In this document: positions 49,989 through 59,635 of the stretch, piece after piece
Layout: each line of letters starts with the position of its first letter
How positions within the stretch are numbered: position 1 is the first letter of the stretch
NCBI RefSeq assembly: GCF_002086485.1
Contig: NZ_MVHF01000004.1
Span: 244,611-308,610, forward strand
Source: Mycobacterium aquaticum
GTDB taxonomy: Bacteria > Actinomycetota > Actinomycetes > Mycobacteriales > Mycobacteriaceae
Direction of reading: 5' to 3'
DNA length: 64,000 nucleotides
Translations under genes and position numbers: made by a program
The notes under the pieces: generated by a model
What the model saw: the letters and a program-made list of their open reading frames with translations, nothing else
What the model was told of the DNA's origin: nothing
The model's database searches: none

Positions 49989-51145
49989 CAGTACGACCGG
50001 GGGAGGCCCAGCGAGGTCTGCGCCACGAAGTTGAGGATCATCTCGCGGCTGACCGGGGCGATGCGGGCCAGCTTCGACGCGGTCACGGCCGCGGCGATGC
50101 CGTACTCCTTGGTCAGACCGTTGCCGCCGAGTGACTGCACAGCCTGATCGACGGCACGCACCGACGCCTCACCGGCAGCGTACTTCGCCATGTTGGCGGC
50201 CTCCGCGGCGCCGAAGTCGTCGCCGGAGTCGTAGAGCGTCGCGGCCTTCTGCATCATCAGCTTCGCCAGTTCGATCTCGATGTGGTTCTGCGCCAACGGA
50301 TGCGACAAGCCCTGGTGAGAACCGATCGGAACCTTCCAGACCTGACGGGTCTTGACGTAGTCGACGGCCTTGTTGATCGCGAACCGGCCCATGCCCACCG
50401 CGCTCGCCGCGCCCATGATCCGCTCCGGGTTCAGCCCTGCGAACAACTGCGCGATGGCCGCGTCCTCCGAACCGACCAGGGCGTCGGACGGCAGCCGCAC
50501 ATCGTCTAGGAACACCTGGAATTGGCTTTCCGGGCTGGTGATCTCCATCTCGATCTTGGTCCAGTGCAGACCCGGGGTGTCGGTGGGCACCACGAACAAC
50601 GCCGGCTTGAGGTTGCCGGTCTTGTGATCCTCGGTGCGGCCGACGACGAGAACGGCCTGTGCCTGGTCGATACCGGAGATGAAGGTCTTCTGGCCCTTGA
50701 GGATCCAGTCGCTGCCGTCGCGGCGGGCCGTGGTGGTGATGCGATGGCTGTTGGACCCGGCGTCAGGCTCGGTGATGGCGAACGCCATGGTGATCGAACC
50801 GTCGGCGATGCCCGGGATCCAGCGCTTCTTCTGCTCCTCGGTGCCGAACTTGGAGATGATGGTTCCGTTGATGGCGGGGGAAACCACCATCATCAGCAGC
50901 GCCGAGCCGGCCGCCGACATCTCCTCCATCACCATGCTGAGTTCGTACATGCCCGCGCCGCCGCCGCCGTACTCCTCGGGCAGGTTCACCCCGATGAAAC
51001 CGAGTTTGCCTGCCTCGTTCCACAATTCGGTGGTGTGCTGGCCTGACCTCGCCTTCTCCAGGTAGTAGTCCTGACCGTAGTTGGCGGCCATCGCGGCCAC
51101 CGCCCGGCGCAGCGCCTGCTGTTCTTCGGTTTCGATGAAGCTCAC
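49988..51145 (-). CDS. fadE12: Acyl-CoA dehydrogenase (FadE12)
   Basis: 385 residues with the acyl-CoA dehydrogenase layout: FIGVNLPEEYGGGGAGMYE, FAITEPDAGSNSHRITT, GQKTFISGIDQAQAVLVVG, and C-terminal QSLGGNGLTKEYGI for the FAD-binding dimer contact. It resembles citronellyl- or isovaleryl-CoA-type dehydrogenases that feed a biotin carboxylase. Its start overlaps the accA2 stop by 4 bp. Confidence 0.9.
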   Translation of the reverse strand: MSFIETEEQQALRRAVAAMAANYGQDYYLEKARSGQHTTELWNEAGKLGFIGVNLPEEYGGGGAGMYELSMVMEEMSAAGSALLMMVVSPAINGTIISKFGTEEQKKRWIPGIADGSITMAFAITEPDAGSNSHRITTTARRDGSDWILKGQKTFISGIDQAQAVLVVGRTEDHKTGNLKPALFVVPTDTPGLHWTKIEMEITSPESQFQVFLDDVRLPSDALVGSEDAAIAQLFAGLNPERIMGAASAVGMGRFAINKAVDYVKTRQVWKVPIGSHQGLSHPLAQNHIEIELAKLMMQKAATLYDSGDDFGAAEAANMAKYAAGEASVRAVDQAVQSLGGNGLTKEYGIAAAVTASKLARIAPVSREMILNFVAQTSLGLPRSY

Positions 51146-53124
51146 TGCTGTTCTCCTTCTTGAGATTCCACCCGGGCAAGGACAGCGCCGACCTCGACCT
51201 GCTGGCCCGCGGCGACGTTGAGTTCGGCAAGCACCCCGTCATCGGGCGCGGCGATGGTGTGCTCCATCTTCATGGCCTCGAGCCAGATCAGCGGTTGCCC
51301 GGCGGTGACGGTGTCCCCGACTGCCGCGCCGACCCGCAGGACCGAGCCGGGCATGGGCGCCAGCAGCGAGCCATGCGCGACGGCGTCGTCGGGGTCGGGG
51401 AAGCGCGGCTGGGCGGTCAGGTGCACCGGGCCCAGCGGGGAGTCGACGAAAACATCAGGGGCGTCGGGCTTCCCGTAGCGGGCAACATCGAACGCCCGCT
51501 CGACACCGTCAGCTGCGAGCACCACGCGGTCCGGTGTCGCCGAGACGAGGGTGACGCCGGTGTGGTCCGGCAGCTCCACGCCGGTGCGGGTGAACCGGTA
51601 CCGCACGGTGTGCTCGGTATCGGCATCCCGGTAGGTCCTCGTCTGGTATCCCGAGGCCAGGTTGCGCCAACCGCTCGGGGCGGCGGCGAAAACCGTTGCG
51701 GTACTGCGGCTCTGCGCCGAATCGGCGAGCGCTGCGGCGACGGAGCTCAGCGTCACAGACTGCTCTGTGGTCAGCGGGGCCGCCAGCTTGTCGAGACCGT
51801 GGGTGTCGAAGAAAGCGGTGTCGGTGGCCCCGTCGAGGAAACCCGGGTGGCGGAGCACGTTGACCAGAAGGTCGCGATTGGTGCGGACACCGTGAATACG
51901 GGTGCGGGCCAACGTATCGGCGAGTATTCCCGCGGCCTGACGACGCGTCGGCGCGTAGGAGATGACCTTCGCCAACATGGGGTCGTAGAAGATCGACACC
52001 ACCGAACCGTCGTCGATACCGGCGTCGACGCGTACACCGGCGCGGTTCAGCTCGTCGAACTCGACCGAGGCACCGGGCACGGCGAACCGGTGCACCGTGC
52101 CGGCCTGCGGTTGCCAGCTCTTGGCGGGATCCTCGGCGTAGAGCCGGGCTTCGATCGACGATCCCCACGACGGCGGCGGCTCGGGATCCAGCCGGCCGCC
52201 GTCGGCAACCACGATCTGCAACTCCACCAGATCCAGGCCCGTGGTGGCCTCGGTGACGGGATGCTCGACCTGCAGGCGGGTGTTCATCTCCAGGAAGAAG
52301 AACTCGCCGTCATCGTCGGCCATGAACTCGACGGTGCCGGCACCCGTATAGCCGATGGCCTCGGCCGCCAGCCGGGCCGCTTCGAACAGCTTGCCCCGCA
52401 TACCCGGGGTGCGTTCGACGAGCGGCGACGGCGCCTCTTCGATGATCTTCTGGTGGCGACGCTGTATGGAGCATTCGCGCTCGCCCACCGCCCAGACGGT
52501 GCCGTGGGCGTCGGCCATCACCTGAACCTCGACGTGGTGGCCTGCGGCCAGGTAACGCTCGCAGAACACCATGGGGTCGCCGAATGCCGACTGCGCCTCT
52601 CGTTGGGCTGCGGCGACTTCCGTCGGCAGTGCGGCGATGTCCCGCACCACCCGCATGCCGCGGCCACCGCCGCCTGCGGAGGCCTTCACCAGTACCGGAA
52701 GCTGCTCGGCGGTCACGGTTTCCGGATCGAGCTCGGCGAGCACCGGCACACCTGCCGCGGCCATCATCTTCTTGGCTTCGATCTTGGAGCCCATCGCCTG
52801 CACGGCGGGCACCGGTGGGCCGATCCACGTCAGCCCGGCGTCGATCACCGCTGCGGCGAAATCGGGGTTCTCCGAAAGGAATCCGTAACCGGGGTGCACG
52901 GCGTTGGCATCGACAGCGCGGGCTGCGGCGATGATCTGCGCCGCATCGAGGTAGGCGGTGTTGCCGCTGAGGCGTACGCGCGCATCGGCCTCGGCGACGT
53001 GCGGCGAGCCGGCGTCGGGGTCGGTGTACACCGCGACGGTGCCGATACCCAGCCTGCGACAGGTGGCGAACACGCGGCGGGCGATCTCCCCGCGGTTGGC
53101 TACCAGAACTCTCGTGATTGGCAT
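51142..53124 (-). CDS. accA2: Acyl-CoA carboxylase alpha subunit (biotin carboxylase plus BCCP), AccA2
   Basis: 660 residues. Biotin carboxylase N-domain (RVLVANRGEIARRVFATCRRLGI), ATP-grasp glycine loop (ASAGGGGRGMRVV), FLEMNTRLQVEHPVTE, then a BCCP domain at the C-terminus with EAMKMEH carrying the biotinylated lysine about 35 residues from the end. It carboxylates biotin for transfer by AccD2. The gene is 9 bp after accD2 and overlaps fadE12. The fused BC-BCCP arrangement is that of methylcrotonyl- and geranyl-CoA carboxylases. Confidence 0.94.
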   Translation of the reverse strand: MPITRVLVANRGEIARRVFATCRRLGIGTVAVYTDPDAGSPHVAEADARVRLSGNTAYLDAAQIIAAARAVDANAVHPGYGFLSENPDFAAAVIDAGLTWIGPPVPAVQAMGSKIEAKKMMAAAGVPVLAELDPETVTAEQLPVLVKASAGGGGRGMRVVRDIAALPTEVAAAQREAQSAFGDPMVFCERYLAAGHHVEVQVMADAHGTVWAVGERECSIQRRHQKIIEEAPSPLVERTPGMRGKLFEAARLAAEAIGYTGAGTVEFMADDDGEFFFLEMNTRLQVEHPVTEATTGLDLVELQIVVADGGRLDPEPPPSWGSSIEARLYAEDPAKSWQPQAGTVHRFAVPGASVEFDELNRAGVRVDAGIDDGSVVSIFYDPMLAKVISYAPTRRQAAGILADTLARTRIHGVRTNRDLLVNVLRHPGFLDGATDTAFFDTHGLDKLAAPLTTEQSVTLSSVAAALADSAQSRSTATVFAAAPSGWRNLASGYQTRTYRDADTEHTVRYRFTRTGVELPDHTGVTLVSATPDRVVLAADGVERAFDVARYGKPDAPDVFVDSPLGPVHLTAQPRFPDPDDAVAHGSLLAPMPGSVLRVGAAVGDTVTAGQPLIWLEAMKMEHTIAAPDDGVLAELNVAAGQQVEVGAVLARVESQEGEQQ

Positions 53125-53133
53125 TTTGTCAGC

Positions 53134-54729
53134 TCACATCCGGAAGACGCCGAAGTTCGACGTCCCCTCGATCGGGCCATTGGCGATGGCGGACAGGCAC
53201 ATTCCCAGGACGGTGCGGGTGTCGCGGGGGTCGATGACGCCGTCGTCGTACAACCTGCCGGACAGGAACATCGGCAGTGACTCGGCTTCGATCTGCGCCT
53301 CGACCGCGGCTCGCAGCGCCGCGTCAGCGGCCTCGTCGACCTCTTGCCCGCGGGCTGCGGCGGCCGCGCGGCTGACGATCGAGAGCACCCCGGCGAGCTG
53401 CGTGCCACCCATCACCGCGGATTTCGCACTGGGCCAGGCGAACAGGAACCGCGGATCGTAGGCGCGCCCGCACATGCCGTAGTGACCCGCGCCGTAGGAC
53501 GCCCCGATGAGCAGCGAGATGTGCGGCACGGTCGAATTGGACACGGCGTTGATCATCATCGAGCCGTGCTTGATCATGCCGCCCTCTTCGTACTGCTTGC
53601 CCACCATGTAGCCGGTGGTGTTGTGCAGGAACAGAAGTGGGGTGTCGGCCCGGTTGGCCAGCTGGATGAACTGGGTGGCCTTCTGAGATTCCTCGGAAAA
53701 CAGCACGCCGCGGGCATTGGCCAGGATGCCGATCGGATAGCCGTACAGCGTGGCCCAGCCCGTCACCAGCGAAGAGCCATAGAGCGGCTTGAACTCGTCG
53801 AAATCCGAGCCGTCGACGATGCGGGCGATGACGTCGCGCGGATCGAACGGGATCCGCAGGTCGGCAGGCACGATGCCGACGAGTTCTTCCGCGTCGAACA
53901 GCGGCTCGACCACCGGCGCCGGGGTGGGGCCCTGTTTGCGCCAGTTCAGCCGGGCCACGATGCGCCTGCCGATGCGGATGGCGTCGAGCTCGTCGGCGGC
54001 CAGGTAGTCACCCAAACCTGAGGTGCGGGAGTGCATTTCGGCCCCACCCAGGGACTCGTCGTCGGACTCCTCACCGGTGGCCATCTTCACCAGCGGCGGT
54101 CCGGCGAGGAACACCTTCGAACGTTCCTTGATCATCACCACGTGATCGGACATGCCGGGGATGTAGGCGCCGCCTGCCGTCGAGTTGCCGAACACCAGCG
54201 CGATGGTCGGGATGCCCGCTGCGGACAGCCGGGTGAGGTCACGGAACATCTGCCCGCCCGGGATGAAGATCTCCTTCTGGGTGGGCAGGTCGGCGCCGCC
54301 GGACTCCACCAGGGAAATGACCGGGAGCCGGTTCTCCAGCGCGATCTGGTTGGCGCGCAACACTTTCTTGAGTGTCCAGGGGTTGCTGGTGCCGCCCTTG
54401 ACGGTCGGATCGTTGGCGACGATCAGGCATTCGACGCCCTCGACGGCGCCGATGCCCGCGACGACGCTGGCGCCCACGGCGAAATCGCTGCCCCATGCGG
54501 CGAGCGGGCTCAGTTCCAGGAAGGGTGCGTCGGGGTCTAGGAGCAGCTCGACGCGTTCGCGGGCGGTGAGCTTGCCGCGGGAGTGGTGGCGGTCCACGTA
54601 CTTCGGCCCGCCGCCGGCCAGGGCCTTGGCGTGTTCGGCGTCGAGTTCGGCGAGCTTGGTGGTCATCACCTCGGCGGCTTCGAGGAACGCCGCGGAGTTC
54701 GAGTCGATGGTCGACTTGAGCGCTGTCAT
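53134..54729 (-). CDS. accD2: Acyl-CoA carboxylase beta subunit (carboxyltransferase), AccD2
   Basis: 531 residues. N- and C-terminal carboxyltransferase halves are visible: YVDRHHSRGKLTARERVELLLDPDAPFLELSPLA, and GASYGAGHYGMCGRAYDPRFLFAWPSAKSAVMGG. The latter closely follows the beta subunit of methylcrotonyl-CoA carboxylase rather than propionyl-CoA carboxylase. It transfers CO2 from AccA2 biotin to a branched enoyl-CoA. There are 91 bp between fadE13 and this gene, the largest gap in the operon. Confidence 0.93.
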   Translation of the reverse strand: MTALKSTIDSNSAAFLEAAEVMTTKLAELDAEHAKALAGGGPKYVDRHHSRGKLTARERVELLLDPDAPFLELSPLAAWGSDFAVGASVVAGIGAVEGVECLIVANDPTVKGGTSNPWTLKKVLRANQIALENRLPVISLVESGGADLPTQKEIFIPGGQMFRDLTRLSAAGIPTIALVFGNSTAGGAYIPGMSDHVVMIKERSKVFLAGPPLVKMATGEESDDESLGGAEMHSRTSGLGDYLAADELDAIRIGRRIVARLNWRKQGPTPAPVVEPLFDAEELVGIVPADLRIPFDPRDVIARIVDGSDFDEFKPLYGSSLVTGWATLYGYPIGILANARGVLFSEESQKATQFIQLANRADTPLLFLHNTTGYMVGKQYEEGGMIKHGSMMINAVSNSTVPHISLLIGASYGAGHYGMCGRAYDPRFLFAWPSAKSAVMGGTQLAGVLSIVSRAAAAARGQEVDEAADAALRAAVEAQIEAESLPMFLSGRLYDDGVIDPRDTRTVLGMCLSAIANGPIEGTSNFGVFRM

Positions 54730-54820
54730 GCCTGGCCTTCCATTCGCGAATGTGAAGCTACTGCGATTATTTCGCCGATTTTTCGCAGAGAGCGCACACT
54801 CGCGGTCGCGGGGTATCGGC

Positions 54821-55969
54821 TCATGACTGGAATCCCAACGTCTTCGCGGCCAGTGAGGTCAGAATCTCGGTGGTGCCGCCGCCGATGCCGAGGATACGCA
54901 TGTCGCGGTACTGCCGCTCCACCTCGGACTCGGCCATGTAGCCCATGCCGCCGAACAGCTGCACGGCCTGGTTGGCCACCCATTCACCGGCCTCGACCGC
55001 CGTGTTCTTGGCGAAGCACACCTCGGTGATCAAATTGGCTTCCCCGGCCAGCTGCCGCTCGACGACATTACGCGTGTACACGCGGGCCACATCGGTGCGG
55101 CGGGCCATCTCGGCCAGCGTGTTCTGCACCGATTGGCGGGAAATCAATGGTTTGCCGAAGGTTTCGCGGTTGCGGCACCACTCGACGGTCAGGTCCAGAC
55201 ACCGCTGGGCACTGGCATAGGCCTGCGCGGCGAGGCCGACCCGTTCGGAGACGAACGCCGCGGCGATCTGGAGGAATCCGGAGTTCTCGGCACCCACCAG
55301 ATTGGCGACCGGCACCCGCACGTCGGTGTAGGACAGCTCGGCGGTATCGCTTGAGCGCCAACCCATCTTGTCGAGCTTGCGGCTCACCTCGAAGCCCGGC
55401 GTGCCCTTGTCGACGACGATCAGCGAGACGCCGCCTGCGCCGGGCCCGCCGGTGCGTGCCGCGGTCACCACGTAATCGGCGCGTACGCCGGAGGTGATGT
55501 AGGTCTTGGCGCCGTTGAGGACGTAGTCGTCACCGTCTCGAACTGCGCGCGTGGTCAGGTGCCCGACGTCCGAGCCGCCGCCGGGCTCGGTGATGGCCAG
55601 GGATCCGATGAGATCGCCCCGCAGCGTGGGCTTGACGTACGTCTCGATCAGCCGCTCGTCGCCCGAGGCGATCATGTGCGGCACCGCGATCCCGCAGGTG
55701 AACAGCGACGCGAACACGCCGCCCGGTGCGCCCGCGTAATGCATTTCCTCGCAGATGATCACCGCGTCCGCACCGTCGCCGCCACCGCCGCCGACCGATT
55801 CGGGAAAGTTGGCGCCGAGCAGTCCGGCTTCGCCCGCCTTGCGATGCAATTCGCGGGGGAGTTCGCCGGTGCGCTCCCATTCCGCCACGTTGGGCAGCAC
55901 CTCGCGTTCGGCGAAGCTGCGTACGGTCTTGCGCAGCGCCTCCCGCTCGGGGGTGTTCCAGATGCTCAC
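54821..55969 (-). CDS. fadE13: Acyl-CoA dehydrogenase (FadE13)
   Basis: 382 residues from GTG 55969 (VSIWNTPEREALRKTVRSFAER). Motifs: SLAITEPGGGSDVGHL, NGAKTYITSGVRADYVV, and C-terminal QLFGGMGYMAESEVERQYRDMRILGIGGGTTEI. The last includes the conserved RDMRILGIGGGTTEI typical of short- and branched-chain dehydrogenases. It overlaps the atuA-like stop by 4 bp (GTGA). Together with FadE12 it gives the operon two dehydrogenation steps. Confidence 0.91.
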   Translation of the reverse strand: MSIWNTPEREALRKTVRSFAEREVLPNVAEWERTGELPRELHRKAGEAGLLGANFPESVGGGGGDGADAVIICEEMHYAGAPGGVFASLFTCGIAVPHMIASGDERLIETYVKPTLRGDLIGSLAITEPGGGSDVGHLTTRAVRDGDDYVLNGAKTYITSGVRADYVVTAARTGGPGAGGVSLIVVDKGTPGFEVSRKLDKMGWRSSDTAELSYTDVRVPVANLVGAENSGFLQIAAAFVSERVGLAAQAYASAQRCLDLTVEWCRNRETFGKPLISRQSVQNTLAEMARRTDVARVYTRNVVERQLAGEANLITEVCFAKNTAVEAGEWVANQAVQLFGGMGYMAESEVERQYRDMRILGIGGGTTEILTSLAAKTLGFQS

Positions 55970-57663
55970 TTGACGAGTTCCTCCGGGATATCGAGATGAC
56001 GGCTGCGCAACCACTCGCCCAGCCCTTTGGCCTGCGGATCGAACCGGGCCTGATAGGCCACACCCTGTCCGAGAATGCCTTCGATGACGAAGTTCACGGC
56101 CCGCAGATTCGGCAGGACGTGCCGGGTGACGGGCAGATCCGCTGTCTCGGGCAGCAATTCGCGAAGTTTGTCCACCGTCAACGCGTGGACCAGCCAGCGC
56201 CACTGCTCCGGGGTCTTGACCCAGACCCCCACATTCGCCGACCCGCCCTTGTCGCCGCTGCGGGCCCCGGCGATGGTGCCCAGTGGCAGCCGCCGGGTGG
56301 GTCCGGCCGGCAAGGGTTCAGGCAACTCAGGGTCGGAAGCCGGTGCGACAGCGAGGGTTTCGTCGGCGGGCGCAATGTCGACCCGGGTGCCGTCGGCGTG
56401 CACGGCGACGTGCGGCACGAGCGTGGCGTCGACGTAGCCGGGGGTGAACACGCCGTACACTTGACCGTCGGCGGGCGGCGCGGTGGTGGTGAAGCCCGGG
56501 TAGCTTGCCAGGGCCAATTCGACTCCCGCCGCGGAGAATTGACGGCCTACGACGTTGGGATCCGGATCGCGGGCCACACAGTGCAGCAGTGCGCTGGCAG
56601 CCTCCTCGGTGTCGGCATCGGGATGGTCGGTGCGGGCCAGCGACCATTCGAGCTCGGCCGGTTTGACCTTGAGGCCTGCCTCGAGCTGGCTGCGCACGAG
56701 CTCGGCCTTGGTCTCGATGTCCAGGCCCGTCAGTACGAATGTCGCGGCGTTGCGGAAGCCGCCGATGCTGTTCAACGACACCTTCAGCGTCGGGGGAGGG
56801 GCTTCGCCTTTGACGCCGGAGATGCGCACGCGGTGGTCGCCGTCCTGGCTCAACTGCAGCGAGTCGACGCGCAGCGTGACATCGGGATTGGGGTAGCGGG
56901 CGCCGCTGATCTCATAGAGCAGCTGTGCGGTGACGGTACCGACGCTGACCTGGCCACCCGTGCCGGGATGTTTGGTGATCACCGACGAGCCGTCGGCGGA
57001 GATCTCGGCGAGAGGGAACCCGGGGCGCTGTAGGTCGGGGATCTCGGTGAAGAACGCGTAGTTGCCGCCCGTGGCCTGGGTGCCGCACTCGATGACGTGG
57101 CCCGCGGCGACGGCACCGGCGAGTGCGTCGTAATCCGTTCGCTCCCAACCGAAGTGCGCCGCGGCAGGTCCGACGATAACCGAGGCGTCGGTGACCCTGC
57201 CGGTGACCACGACGTCTGCGCCGCTGTCCAGACAGTCGACGATGCCCCACGCGCCCAGATAGGCGTTGGCCGCCAGCGGTGTTCCCAGCCCGAGCTCACC
57301 CGCCCGGCTCACGAGATCGTCGCCTTCCACATGTGCGACGTTGACGTCGAGGCCCAGCCGTTCGGCCAGCGCCCGCACTGCGCCTGCCAGGCCTGCCGGG
57401 TTCAGCCCGCCGGCGTTGGCGACGATCTTGACGCCGTTGTCCAGGGCCAGGCCGAGCGACTCCTCCAGTTGCAGCAAGAAGGTCTTGGCGTAGCCGCGTT
57501 CGGGGTTCTTGGCCCGGTCGCGGGCCAGGATCAGCATGGTGAGCTCGGCGAGGTAGTCGCCGGTCAGATAGTCCAGCTCACCGCCGGTGAGCATGTCGCG
57601 CATCGCGGAGAGCCGATCCCCGTAGAAACCCGAACAGTTGCCGATGCGTACTGCAGGTGGCAC
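55966..57663 (-). CDS. AtuA-like acyclic terpene utilisation protein (DUF1446)
   Basis: 565 residues from GTG 57663. It has the DUF1446/AtuA core: RIGNCSGFYGDRLSAMRDML at the start, DYLTGDYLAELTMLIL, KIVANAGGLNPAGLA, VVVTGRVTDASVIVGPAAAHFGW, and GARSGDKGGSANVGVWVKT in the C-terminal part. AtuA is required for citronellol/geraniol use in Pseudomonas, but its reaction is unproven. First gene of the operon; GTG is preceded by GGGAG, and a palindrome sits just upstream. Confidence 0.87.
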   Translation of the reverse strand: MPPAVRIGNCSGFYGDRLSAMRDMLTGGELDYLTGDYLAELTMLILARDRAKNPERGYAKTFLLQLEESLGLALDNGVKIVANAGGLNPAGLAGAVRALAERLGLDVNVAHVEGDDLVSRAGELGLGTPLAANAYLGAWGIVDCLDSGADVVVTGRVTDASVIVGPAAAHFGWERTDYDALAGAVAAGHVIECGTQATGGNYAFFTEIPDLQRPGFPLAEISADGSSVITKHPGTGGQVSVGTVTAQLLYEISGARYPNPDVTLRVDSLQLSQDGDHRVRISGVKGEAPPPTLKVSLNSIGGFRNAATFVLTGLDIETKAELVRSQLEAGLKVKPAELEWSLARTDHPDADTEEAASALLHCVARDPDPNVVGRQFSAAGVELALASYPGFTTTAPPADGQVYGVFTPGYVDATLVPHVAVHADGTRVDIAPADETLAVAPASDPELPEPLPAGPTRRLPLGTIAGARSGDKGGSANVGVWVKTPEQWRWLVHALTVDKLRELLPETADLPVTRHVLPNLRAVNFVIEGILGQGVAYQARFDPQAKGLGEWLRSRHLDIPEELVK

Positions 57664-57694
57664 ACGTACTCCCGTCGACGCCGATGAGCGACCC

Positions 57695-57710
57695 AACCAA
57701 CCGGTAGGTT
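57695..57710. promoter_or_regulatory. Operator AACCNACCGGTNGGTT before the carboxylase operon
   Basis: AACCAACCGGTAGGTT at 57695-57710 is symmetric except for two positions. It is 32 bp upstream of the GTG of the atuA-like gene. Interleaved ACCGGT-centred palindromes are typical TetR-family targets in actinobacteria. No regulator gene lies beside it. Confidence 0.55.
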
Positions 57711-58011
57711 ATCGGGTACCGCAGGTCCCACGTCAAGGGGGCGGGGCCGGGAAGTCGCCACCGCTTCCCGTGGGCGCCCGCGTGGCCTGCGCCGCGGCCA
57801 GTGGTCGCGGTCCCATGGAAATTACAGCGTTCTCACAGCTTGCGGTCGGTTATTTACGCTGGTGACAGCGGTCCCTCTGCCGTGGGTTGCTTGCATTCGC
57901 AAATATGCCTCGTGACCAGCAGCGATCCCGGCCCGCTCATGCCGCAGGATGTCGGCTGAACTCACGCGTGGTGGTCCGGCCGCCACGCACCACGGCTGGG
58001 AAGGGGATCGG
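57711..58011 (+). other. Non-coding interval between the carboxylase operon and a secreted-protein gene
   Basis: About 300 bp. I see no RNA gene or convincing open frame. TTCTCACAG near 57831 and GGTTATTTACG near 57850 might be parts of a promoter for the rightward gene. An in-frame ATG at 57949 would add 21 residues to the downstream protein and is not favoured. Confidence 0.4.
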
Positions 58012-58569
58012 ATGGCCAAGCACCGGGCAATGTCACCGCACTCGAAGCGGGCACGCACCATTCTGGGCGGCGTCGTCGCGGGTGGAGCGCTGGCCATGAT
58101 CGCGCCGACGGGCCTGGCCCACGCGACCCCCGGCGTCGACAACGCCAAGGGTGAGGAGGGCGGAACGGGCCCACGTCCCGTCTCCACCATGGCCGACAAC
58201 GCCGGCCGGCCGGACTTCAAGAACCCGGCGCCGGGCGTGCGGGCGATCCAGACGGTCGGGGACACCGTGTTCAACCGGGGCAATGACCTGAGCACCGCGG
58301 TCGACAAGTCCGCCCTCGGTGTCCAGTACCACCGCGCCTTCGGTACCCGGGGCACGTTCAGCACGGACGAGGACGGCGTCGTCTCGTACAACGACGACGG
58401 CAGCAACGGCTACGTGACCGGCATCCTCAACACCGGCACCGGCGGGCGCAACGGCGCCCAGACCATCCCCGGCAAGGTCTACTCCCAGACCGTGGTGATC
58501 CGCGAGTGCAACATCACGGTCGCCAACCAGACCGGTGTGCCCAGTGGCGCGCGGAGCTGCCACAGCTAG
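58012..58569 (+). CDS. Secreted protein of unknown function
   Basis: 185 residues. A basic start (MAKHRAMSPHSKRAR) and hydrophobic TILGGVVAGGALAMIAPTGLAHA form a signal peptide with AHA cleavage. The mature chain is polar and glycine/asparagine-rich (GVQYHRAFGTRGTFSTDEDG, GYVTGILNTGTGGRNGAQTIPG). It ends with two cysteines 19 residues apart (RECNITV..GARSCHS) that may form a disulfide. ATG 58012 follows GAAGGGGATCG. I do not recognise a family. Confidence 0.75.
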   Translation: MAKHRAMSPHSKRARTILGGVVAGGALAMIAPTGLAHATPGVDNAKGEEGGTGPRPVSTMADNAGRPDFKNPAPGVRAIQTVGDTVFNRGNDLSTAVDKSALGVQYHRAFGTRGTFSTDEDGVVSYNDDGSNGYVTGILNTGTGGRNGAQTIPGKVYSQTVVIRECNITVANQTGVPSGARSCHS

Positions 58570-58710
58570 GTAGGCTCGACGGACGGCGTCCTGCGGCGTC
58601 GTCCACGCGGCCTGCCCGTTTTGGAACCGACGCAGGTCAACCGTTACTCTGTAGTGCAATCGTCTGCCGCTGCGGTGCGCGCGGCAACCCCAAGCAAGGA
58701 GATGCACGTC

Positions 58711-58887
58711 ATGGCTGTGCCCAAGCGCAGAATGTCGCGCGCGAACACCCGTAGCCGGCGCGCGCAGTGGAAAGCCGAGGCCACCGGTCTGGTCGGCGTC
58801 AGTGTCGCGGGTCAGCAGCACAAGGTGCCGCGCCGCCTGCTGAAGGCTGCTCGCCTGGGTCTGCTCGACCTGGATCGCCGACGCTAG
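58711..58887 (+). CDS. rpmF: 50S ribosomal protein L32, cysteine-free form
   Basis: 58 residues: [21 protein letters not shown] start and [21 protein letters not shown] end. It has no cysteine, so it lacks the zinc ribbon found in many L32 proteins. The mycobacterial L32 beside mprA is normally of this kind. ATG 58711 follows AAGGAG. A possible promoter lies at 58621-58650 (TTGGAA, 18-nt spacer, TACTCT). It is 51 bp before mprA. Confidence 0.95.
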   Translation: MAVPKRRMSRANTRSRRAQWKAEATGLVGVSVAGQQHKVPRRLLKAARLGLLDLDRRR

Positions 58888-58904
58888 GCGTATTTGCGGC
58901 GCGC

Positions 58905-58922
58905 CTCTCAGGTCAATCTCAG
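58905..58922 (+). promoter_or_regulatory. MprA box upstream of mprA
   Basis: Direct repeats CTCTCAG (58905-58911) and ATCTCAG (58916-58922) with TCTCAG recurring at an 11-bp period, one helical turn. MprA of mycobacteria binds paired degenerate TCTCAG-like octamers before its own gene. It lies 16 bp before the GTG, consistent with autoregulation. Confidence 0.75.
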
Positions 58923-58938
58923 ATAGAGCGTTGACACT

Positions 58939-59631
58939 GTGGCTGTGCGCATACTTGTCGTTGACGATGATCGCGCTGTGCGTGAATCACTGCGGCGGTC
59001 GCTTTCCTTTAATGGCTATTCGGTCCAGCTCGCCCAAGACGGGGTAGAAGCTCTCGATCTGATCGCCGATGACCGTCCCGACGCGGTGGTTCTCGATGTG
59101 ATGATGCCGCGACTGGACGGTCTTGAGGTCTGTCGGCAGCTTCGCAGCACAGGTGACGATCTACCCATCCTGGTGCTGACGGCCCGCGATTCCGTGTCCG
59201 AACGGGTCGCCGGGCTGGACGCCGGGGCCGACGACTACCTACCCAAGCCATTCGCGCTTGAGGAGCTGCTCGCGCGGATGCGGGCGTTGCTGCGTCGTAC
59301 CGTGTCCGACGACGGTGCCGAATCGCAGAAGATGACGTTCTCGGATCTCACCCTGGATCCGGTCACCCGCGAGGTCACCCGCGGCGAACGTCAGATCAGC
59401 CTGACCCGCACCGAGTTCGCGCTGCTGGAGATGCTGATCGCCAATCCGCGGCGGGTGCTGACCCGCAGCCGCATCCTCGAAGAGGTGTGGGGCTTCGATT
59501 TCCCCACCTCGGGCAATGCGCTCGAGGTCTACATCGGTTACCTGCGCCGTAAGACCGAAGCCGACGGCGAGCTGCGGCTCATCCACACCGTCCGCGGCGT
59601 CGGCTACGTGCTGCGGGAAACGCCGCCCTGA
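58939..59631 (+). CDS. mprA: Response regulator MprA (OmpR family)
   Basis: 230 residues from GTG. Receiver domain: [22 protein letters not shown] with acidic pocket, phosphoacceptor Asp53 in [40 protein letters not shown]-terminal winged-helix DNA-binding domain: [31 protein letters not shown]...[26 protein letters not shown]. It mediates envelope-stress responses with MprB and controls pepD and sigma-factor genes in mycobacteria. It is followed by mprB after 4 bp. Confidence 0.96.
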   Translation: MAVRILVVDDDRAVRESLRRSLSFNGYSVQLAQDGVEALDLIADDRPDAVVLDVMMPRLDGLEVCRQLRSTGDDLPILVLTARDSVSERVAGLDAGADDYLPKPFALEELLARMRALLRRTVSDDGAESQKMTFSDLTLDPVTREVTRGERQISLTRTEFALLEMLIANPRRVLTRSRILEEVWGFDFPTSGNALEVYIGYLRRKTEADGELRLIHTVRGVGYVLRETPP

Positions 59632-59635
59632 TCGG

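Noticed and set aside
51160..53280. 706-codon rightward frame opposite accA2
   Set aside because: It spans the accA2/accD2 junction, has no recognisable domain, and both leftward genes are intact carboxylase subunits.
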